DNA of 8,889 bases from JAPUDQ01 sp049291395 (GTDB taxonomy: Bacteria; Patescibacteriota; Saccharimonadia; Saccharimonadales; Saccharimonadaceae). Of the stretch, positions 5,091-8,889 are shown piece after piece; the first letter of the stretch is position 1; each line of letters starts with the position of its first letter. The notes beneath the pieces were generated by a model. The model worked only from the letters and a program-made list of their open reading frames with translations, searched no databases and was not told the origin of the DNA. Location: contig JBATPJ010000045.1 in the NCBI GenBank assembly GCA_049291395.1, forward strand, positions 1 to 8,889, in the 5' to 3' direction. The position numbers were made by a program, and so were the translations under genes.

Positions 5091-5611
5091 AATATGTTGC
5101 ATTGCTACGCGGCATCAACGCGGGCGGTAACCGCAGAGTGCCTATGGCTGAGCTACGCGAGATCTTTACAGATATGGGCTTTACCGATGTCACTACTTAT
5201 ATTAATTCTGGCAACGTCGTATTTTCAGCACAGTCAAAGCCGAGTGCAGAGGTTATTCGGAAAAAGTTAGAAGCGACGTTCCAGTTTGAGATACCGTTGC
5301 TTGTCCTGAGTGCAGAGCACATCCGCCGTATCGCCGAGGCAATCCCTAAGGAGTGGCAAAACGACACGGTGCAAAAGTCCGACGTCATTTACCTATTTCC
5401 GGACATTGATTCACCTGACATCATAAACAGCATTGGCTACCGGCCAGAGTTCGAAACAATTCACTATGTGTCAGGCGCGCTCATTTCCAACGGCACGCGT
5501 GAGAACCGGCCAAAAAGCAGCCTGGTTAAGCTCATCGGTACACCGCTGTACCGCCGCATGACTATTCGCAATGTCACGACTGCCCGCAAACTCGCCGAAT
5601 TGGTACAATAG
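5087..5611 (+). CDS. DUF1697 family protein
   Basis: 174 residues, typical length. The N-terminal signature is complete: ALLRGINAGGNRRVPM (5-20), then LREIFTDMGFTDV and TYINSGNVVF (38-47). The C-terminal signature MTIRNVTTARKLAEL (158-172) is also present, as is SSLVKLIGTPLYRR just before it. DUF1697 is widespread in bacteria but has no established biochemical function that I can assign; it is cytoplasmic, with no membrane segment. Its ATG overlaps the stop of the regulator gene in an ATGA, which favours translational reinitiation, while a -10-like TATACT upstream suggests an additional leaderless transcript. The stop (5609-5611) lies four bases before the AlkD start. Confidence 0.92.
   Translation: MKYVALLRGINAGGNRRVPMAELREIFTDMGFTDVTTYINSGNVVFSAQSKPSAEVIRKKLEATFQFEIPLLVLSAEHIRRIAEAIPKEWQNDTVQKSDVIYLFPDIDSPDIINSIGYRPEFETIHYVSGALISNGTRENRPKSSLVKLIGTPLYRRMTIRNVTTARKLAELVQ
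5601..5609 (+). promoter_or_regulatory. Extended -10 promoter for alkD
   Basis: TGGTACAAT is an extended -10 (TGn plus TACAAT) inside the last codons of the DUF1697 gene. It ends six bases before ATG 5616, predicting a leaderless mRNA; there is no Shine-Dalgarno sequence at that start. Confidence 0.5.
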
Positions 5612-5615
5612 CTTC

Positions 5616-6344
5616 ATGACAGCAGAAGATGTAGTGTCCGAAATGCAGAAGTATGCGAGCGATGCCGACGCGGTGAACTTGCAGTGGTTTTTTAAGACAG
5701 GGCCGGGTGAGTACGGCGAGGGCGATCAATTCATCGGTGTGCGGGTGCCGATGATTCGCAGGGTTTGCAAAGAGTTTAGGCAGTTGCCGCTCGCGGAGGT
5801 AGAAAAGCTGATCGAAAGTCCGTTTCATGAGCACCGTATGGCGGGGCTTATCATCCTGTCGCTGCAATATCCGAAAGCAAATGAGCATGGCAAGCGTGCG
5901 ATCTACGATCTGTACATCGATGAGCTGGCCAAGGGCAATATCAATAACTGGGATCTCATCGATGTGACATGTAAGCTGATCGTTGGGCCTGAACTACGCA
6001 ATGATCGCAGCAAATTATTTGAACTGGCCCGCAGTAATAGTCTCTGGGAGCGCCGCGTTGCGATGATCAGTACATTTGCGTACCTCAAGCAGCCAGCCGT
6101 TGAAACAACGGCCGATATGCTCGAAATTGCCGAGATATTACTGTACGACAGCCATGATCTCATCCAAAAGGCGGTCGGTTGGGCACTACGTGAAATAGGC
6201 CACTATATCGATCGGCAACTACTACTCGATTTTCTCGACCGACATGCCCACGACATGCCACGCACCGCGCTGCGTTACGCGATCGAGCATTTGTCCGAGA
6301 CTGATCGCCAGCATTACATGAAATTGCGTATACTAAAGGGGTGA
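5616..6344 (+). CDS. DNA alkylation repair protein, AlkD-like HEAT-repeat glycosylase
   Basis: 242 residues. The opening block is diagnostic: WFFKTGPGEYGEGDQFIGVR (24-43), followed by short paired helices of the HEAT-like repeat superhelix. Conserved DNA-contact and catalytic positions are visible: NNWDLID (111-117) with W112 and D116 at the four-residue spacing of Trp109/Asp113 in Bacillus cereus AlkD; LWERRVAMIST (143-153) with R146/R147; QKAVGWALREIG (184-195) with W189; and MPRTALRYAIEHL. AlkD enzymes excise N3- and N7-alkylpurines, including bulky adducts, without flipping the base. An upstream in-frame start at 5571 inside the DUF1697 gene is rejected because the family begins near MTAEDV. 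It ends in a GTGA overlap with uvrC, placing two DNA repair genes in one unit. Confidence 0.93.
   Translation: MTAEDVVSEMQKYASDADAVNLQWFFKTGPGEYGEGDQFIGVRVPMIRRVCKEFRQLPLAEVEKLIESPFHEHRMAGLIILSLQYPKANEHGKRAIYDLYIDELAKGNINNWDLIDVTCKLIVGPELRNDRSKLFELARSNSLWERRVAMISTFAYLKQPAVETTADMLEIAEILLYDSHDLIQKAVGWALREIGHYIDRQLLLDFLDRHAHDMPRTALRYAIEHLSETDRQHYMKLRILKG
6329..6334 (+). promoter_or_regulatory. -10-like element six bases before the uvrC start
   Basis: TATACT, within the last codons of the AlkD-like gene, ends six bases before GTG 6341. The AAAGGG between them touches the start codon directly, so it is too close to act as a normal Shine-Dalgarno sequence. A leaderless uvrC transcript is possible besides cotranscription. 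No -35 is clear. Confidence 0.4.
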
Positions 6345-7831
6345 CAGATCAATTACGAGACAAGTTGAAGCAGCTTCCAAACACGCCAGGGGTGTATTTT
6401 CATAAGTCTGCGTCGGGTGAAATCATCTATGTCGGCAAAGCGGCAAATCTGCGCAATAGAGTGAGGCAGTATTTTCAGACATCACGAGTACGTGATCTCA
6501 AGACCGATGCGCTGGTATCGGAGATCGTCGATACTGACTGGATCACGGTCGAGACCGAGATGGACGCACTCTTCCTTGAGTCGGAGATGATCAAGCGCTA
6601 CATGCCGCGCTACAACATACTGCTGCGCGATGACAAAAGCCAGACTTACGTGCGCATCCCGATGAATGATGCCTATCCGGCGATTAGTTATACGCGCGGG
6701 CCGCTTGATGACGGTGCAACGTATTTTGGGCCGTACTACAATGGGTTTGCTGTCAAAAAAGCGCTGCGTTACCTACGAAAAGTCTTCCCCTATAGTACGC
6801 ATGAGCGTATGCCGAACAAACTTTGTCTCCAGTATCACATAGGATTATGCCCTGGTGTTGAAGCGCAAAAAACAACAAGTGAGGAATACAAGAAAACGCT
6901 TAAAAAGCTGATACGCTACCTGTGTGGTGAGCGCAAAACGCTTAGTCGCGAGCTTGAGCGTGATATGAAAACGCTTAGCGCCGAGCATAAGTTCGAAGAA
7001 GCGGCGGTGTTGCGCAATCGACTACGAGACCTTAAGCAGCTTAGTCAGCAGATCATTTTTAGTGATCGTGAGTTTATGGATATCAGCAAAGACCATGGCT
7101 TGGTCGGGCTCAAAGATCTTCTCAGCCTGGCTGACGTACCGAAGCGCATCGAAGGCTACGATATATCGCACATGAGCGGCACAAATAACGTCGCGAGCAT
7201 GGTCGTCGCGACCAATGGACTGGCCGACAAATCACAGTATCGTAAATTCAAGATGCAGCTACCCGGTAACAATGATTTTGCTCACATGAATGAGACGATG
7301 CGGCGACGCTTTAGTGGCAAGCATCGAGACTGGCCGACACCCGACCTGCTGCTGATCGATGGCGGCAAGGGTCAGCTGGGAGCGGCGCTGGATGCGCTCG
7401 ATGAAGCTGGTATGACGATACCGGCGATTGGGCTTGCCAAACGAGATGAGCAGATCGTCATCCATAGCAGTCGCTCACACGTCATTCTCAATACTGGCGC
7501 GCTTGCAGGCTCGGGATTCGGCATCGAGACAAGTGATGACTTCGTGCTCGTCACGCTTCCGAAGAGTGATCACATCGTGAAACTGCTGCAGCGCATCCGT
7601 AACGAGTCGCACCGGTTTGCGGTGAGTTATCATAGTACGCTGAAGCGCAAAGGTGCGACGAAAAGTCTGCTGGACGACATCCCGGGTGTCGGGCCGGCCA
7701 CACGCAAGAAACTGATCACGAGTTTTGGCAGTGGTCAGGGGGTAAAGATTGTCTCCGAGGCGCAACTCGCTGCGGTCATTGGCGCGAAGCAGGGTGGGGT
7801 AATTTACCGCTGGTTTCATGCATCTGAGTAA
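6341..7831 (+). CDS. uvrC: UvrC, excinuclease ABC subunit C, shortened form
   Basis: 496 residues against about 600 in most bacteria. UvrC makes both incisions in nucleotide excision repair. Domains: GIY-YIG nuclease (about 11-95) with GVY 17-19, IYVGKA 29-34, R39 and E80 in FLESEMIKRYMPRYN; UVR motif for UvrB (about 212-231, HKFEEAAVLRNRLRDL); RNase H-like nuclease with D274 (EGYDISH), D312 (PGNNDF), D340 (LLLIDGGKGQ) and the histidine of SHRFAVSYH (H424 or H431); double helix-hairpin-helix at the end (LLDDIPGVGPATRKKL 443-458, then AAVIGAKQGGVIYRWF). Two oddities: the roughly 100-residue segment normally between UVR and the RNase H core is nearly absent, and of the cysteines reported to bind [4Fe-4S] in E. 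coli UvrC only C162 and C170 are evident. The GTG start overlaps the AlkD-like stop (GTGA). Confidence 0.96.
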   Translation: MTDQLRDKLKQLPNTPGVYFHKSASGEIIYVGKAANLRNRVRQYFQTSRVRDLKTDALVSEIVDTDWITVETEMDALFLESEMIKRYMPRYNILLRDDKSQTYVRIPMNDAYPAISYTRGPLDDGATYFGPYYNGFAVKKALRYLRKVFPYSTHERMPNKLCLQYHIGLCPGVEAQKTTSEEYKKTLKKLIRYLCGERKTLSRELERDMKTLSAEHKFEEAAVLRNRLRDLKQLSQQIIFSDREFMDISKDHGLVGLKDLLSLADVPKRIEGYDISHMSGTNNVASMVVATNGLADKSQYRKFKMQLPGNNDFAHMNETMRRRFSGKHRDWPTPDLLLIDGGKGQLGAALDALDEAGMTIPAIGLAKRDEQIVIHSSRSHVILNTGALAGSGFGIETSDDFVLVTLPKSDHIVKLLQRIRNESHRFAVSYHSTLKRKGATKSLLDDIPGVGPATRKKLITSFGSGQGVKIVSEAQLAAVIGAKQGGVIYRWFHASE

Positions 7832-7837
7832 CATAAA

Positions 7838-7846
7838 TGCTATAAT
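7838..7846 (+). promoter_or_regulatory. Extended -10 promoter for the YvlD/holin-like gene
   Basis: TGCTATAAT, a consensus extended -10, lies just after the uvrC stop (7829-7831) and ends nine bases before ATG 7856. Transcription would start about 3 bases before the ATG, so the mRNA would be nearly leaderless; no Shine-Dalgarno sequence is present. The same nonamer occurs in the promoter at 4376. Confidence 0.65.
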
Positions 7847-7855
7847 ACCTATCAA

Positions 7856-8251
7856 ATGAAGCGACAATTTTCGTTGTTTGTACTGCGGTGGGCGATCAAT
7901 TCGTTCGCGATCTGGATAGCCGTACGCGTGCTATCAACTGGCGATTTTGCGGGTACTAGTGCTGGGCTTGCGACATTTTTGCTGGCGGGTCTTGTCTTCT
8001 CTCTGATTAACGCACTGCTTCGGCCTATCATCATCGTCTTTGCATTGCCGGCAATCCTTCTCACACTCGGCCTCTTCATGCTGGTCGTCAACGGTATCGT
8101 CGTCTATATCGCGCTGAAGCTGGTGCCCGCGATACATATGACATTTATCGGTGCGATCCTGACAGGGATCATCATTAGTTTAGTGAATTACGTTGTGAGC
8201 GGTATAATAGAAAGACGCAAGCATCCAAAGGAGTTTATCGATGTCAATTAA
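7856..8251 (+). CDS. YvlD/phage holin family IV membrane protein
   Basis: 131 residues, four membrane helices at about 5-25, 36-56, 60-87 and 92-117. The conserved block SLINALLRPIIIVFALPAIL (49-68) followed by LTLGLFMLVVNG (70-81) is the signature of PF04020, listed as phage holin family IV but common in chromosomes (for example Bacillus YvlD), where it is not a lysis gene. Nothing phage-like is nearby. No Shine-Dalgarno sequence precedes the ATG; an extended -10 ends nine bases upstream. The C-terminal tail ERRKHPKEFIDVN is cytoplasmic, and its last codons contain the secG ribosome-binding site and start (11-base overlap). Function in the membrane is unknown. Confidence 0.88.
   Translation: MKRQFSLFVLRWAINSFAIWIAVRVLSTGDFAGTSAGLATFLLAGLVFSLINALLRPIIIVFALPAILLTLGLFMLVVNGIVVYIALKLVPAIHMTFIGAILTGIIISLVNYVVSGIIERRKHPKEFIDVN
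8203..8233 (+). promoter_or_regulatory. Internal -10 and ribosome-binding site for secG
   Basis: TATAAT (8203-8208) lies inside the upstream gene, 32 bases before the secG ATG, with no strong -35. AAAGGAG (8227-8233) is a good ribosome-binding site seven bases before ATG 8241. A separate secG transcript is possible. Confidence 0.45.
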
Positions 8252-8465
8252 CGAGATGTTACAAGTTGTCACTGTGGTTTCAGGACTGATTATGATACTT
8301 TTTATCCTGCTTCAGGCTCGTGGTGCCACGCTCGGTGCTGGGTTTGGTAGCTCTGGCGAACTCTACACTACCCGCCGCGGTCTCGACAAAAGCCTCTTTG
8401 AGGCAACGGTTATCCTGTCTGTTATCTTCGTGATGTCGATATTAGCAGGACTATTAATAGGGTAG
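8241..8465 (+). CDS. secG: Preprotein translocase subunit SecG
   Basis: 74 residues, normal for SecG. Two membrane helices (about 6-26 and 51-73) flank the conserved cytoplasmic loop: LLQARGATLGAGFGSSGEL (23-41), then YTTRRGLDKSLFEAT (42-56). The RRG-x-(E/D)K-x-LF-x-x-T stretch is the family hallmark. SecG is the small accessory subunit of the SecYEG channel and assists SecA-driven export. It begins 11 bases before the stop of the upstream gene, with AAAGGAG at 8227-8233. It is followed after six bases by an exported solute-binding protein, which fits a cell-envelope export theme for this end of the window. Confidence 0.93.
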   Translation: MSINEMLQVVTVVSGLIMILFILLQARGATLGAGFGSSGELYTTRRGLDKSLFEATVILSVIFVMSILAGLLIG

Positions 8466-8471
8466 GGGTAG

Positions 8472-8889
8472 GTGGAAGAAAAACCAAAGAAACGCTGGCG
8501 ATCACTCGCCACGATCAAGCCGCGTCGCGGTCAGTTGCGACAAGGCGCTCGCAAACTCGAGGAAGTGTCGGTCAGTCATGCCCGACGATTTATCGTCGAT
8601 CGGTTTGATAGTATCAAGGTTGTTCGGCGACATGCTGTCGGCTGGCTGACGGCCGTCGGTCTCCTGATCACGATCAGTGCCCTCCAGCTCATGGGATATC
8701 AGCAATCATATTCTTTGCAGGCGCCAGTGAGCGGCGGTGTATATGCCGAAGGCGTCATCGGGCCACTCGAGACGATCAACCCGATATTGGCTCGTTCGCA
8801 GGCTGAGCAGTCTGCATCTCGGCTCGTCTTCTCAAGTCTTTTGAACTATGACAATACAGGATCGCTCAGAGGGGAACTAGCGGATTCAT
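8472..8889 (+). CDS. Family-5 (peptide-type) solute-binding protein of an ABC transporter, N-terminal part
   Basis: The frame is open from GTG 8472 to the window edge (139 complete residues). Residues 1-54 are strongly basic and should stay in the cytoplasm; about 55-75 form one membrane helix (GWLTAVGLLITISALQLMGY). From residue 88 the sequence is the start of an SBP_bac_5 domain: GGVYAEGVIGPLETINPILA, then SASRLVFSSLLNYDNTGSL and ELADS, matching the usual GG-x-x-x-x-G ... D-x-x-NPx-x-A ... LLxYDxxG ... LAxS pattern. Such proteins capture peptides or other solutes for ABC import. No lipobox cysteine is present, so it is held by the helix rather than by lipid. The start is supported by AGGG (8459-8462) nine bases upstream and by close linkage (six bases) to secG. 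Permease genes are not in the window. Confidence 0.85.
   Translation, partial: MEEKPKKRWRSLATIKPRRGQLRQGARKLEEVSVSHARRFIVDRFDSIKVVRRHAVGWLTAVGLLITISALQLMGYQQSYSLQAPVSGGVYAEGVIGPLETINPILARSQAEQSASRLVFSSLLNYDNTGSLRGELADS

Noticed and set aside
5088..6344. Alternative genetic code with TGA read as glycine or tryptophan, as in some candidate phyla
   Set aside because: TGA ends two genes exactly where family length and overlap with the next start require it, and no in-frame TGA interrupts any recognised domain.
7475..7867. 130-codon minus-strand open frame opposite the end of uvrC
   Set aside because: It lies opposite the conserved nuclease and hairpin motifs of uvrC and has no family resemblance.
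7856..8251. Prophage remnant suggested by the holin-family membrane protein
   Set aside because: PF04020 proteins are common chromosomal membrane proteins; no endolysin, capsid, integrase or att-like repeats are present and neighbours are housekeeping genes.

Overview
The window looks like a piece of a small, compact bacterial chromosome, most likely from the candidate phyla radiation (Patescibacteria), with Saccharibacteria (TM7) as best guess. Three things suggest this: the order uvrC, YvlD/holin-type membrane protein, secG, membrane-anchored family-5 solute-binding protein; a shortened UvrC; and very tight packing of small one-domain genes. TGA is used as an ordinary stop (for example at 5088-5090 and 6342-6344), so the recoded TGA of Gracilibacteria/Absconditabacteria does not apply. 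This placement is inference; no rRNA or ribosomal protein gene is present to prove it.

Layout. 1-245: 3' end of a TrhO/YceA-type tRNA uridine hydroxylase. 263-910 (minus): the only minus-strand gene, a secreted, membrane-anchored protein of unknown function. It is convergent with trhO and divergent from the next gene. 1003-2152: a Nudix hydrolase followed almost without gap by peptide deformylase. 2185-2795: a compact redox unit, with a palindromic operator overlapping the promoter, a CsoR-family repressor carrying the two-cysteine, no-histidine pattern of persulfide sensors (CstR-like), then thioredoxin. 2853-4371: three small unrelated genes (DUF1801/YdhG-like, DUF1761-like, and a six-helix membrane protein), with a long imperfect hairpin in the gap at 3617-3672. 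4376-5611: a textbook promoter drives a four-helix membrane protein, a winged-helix HTH_34 regulator overlapping it, and a DUF1697 protein. 5616-7831: two DNA repair genes, an AlkD-type glycosylase and uvrC, overlapping by four bases. 7856-8889: a YvlD/holin-like membrane protein, secG, and the N-terminal part of an oligopeptide-type solute-binding protein running off the window end.

Two signals deserve most attention. First, start sites fall into two classes. Nine genes have a recognisable Shine-Dalgarno sequence. Six others (starts 2221, 3724, 5087, 5616, 6341, 7856) lack a well-placed one and instead have a -10-like hexamer ending 6 to 9 bases before the start codon, which predicts leaderless or nearly leaderless mRNAs, even for genes that overlap the gene upstream. 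Peptide deformylase fits neither class. Second, the CstR-like regulator, its perfect 12-bp inverted-repeat operator and the thioredoxin form a self-contained thiol or persulfide stress switch.

No tRNA, rRNA, CRISPR array, insertion sequence, phage structural gene or classical U-tract terminator was seen. There is no gene-free stretch over 300 bases; the longest gap (3617-3723) holds the hairpin and a promoter.
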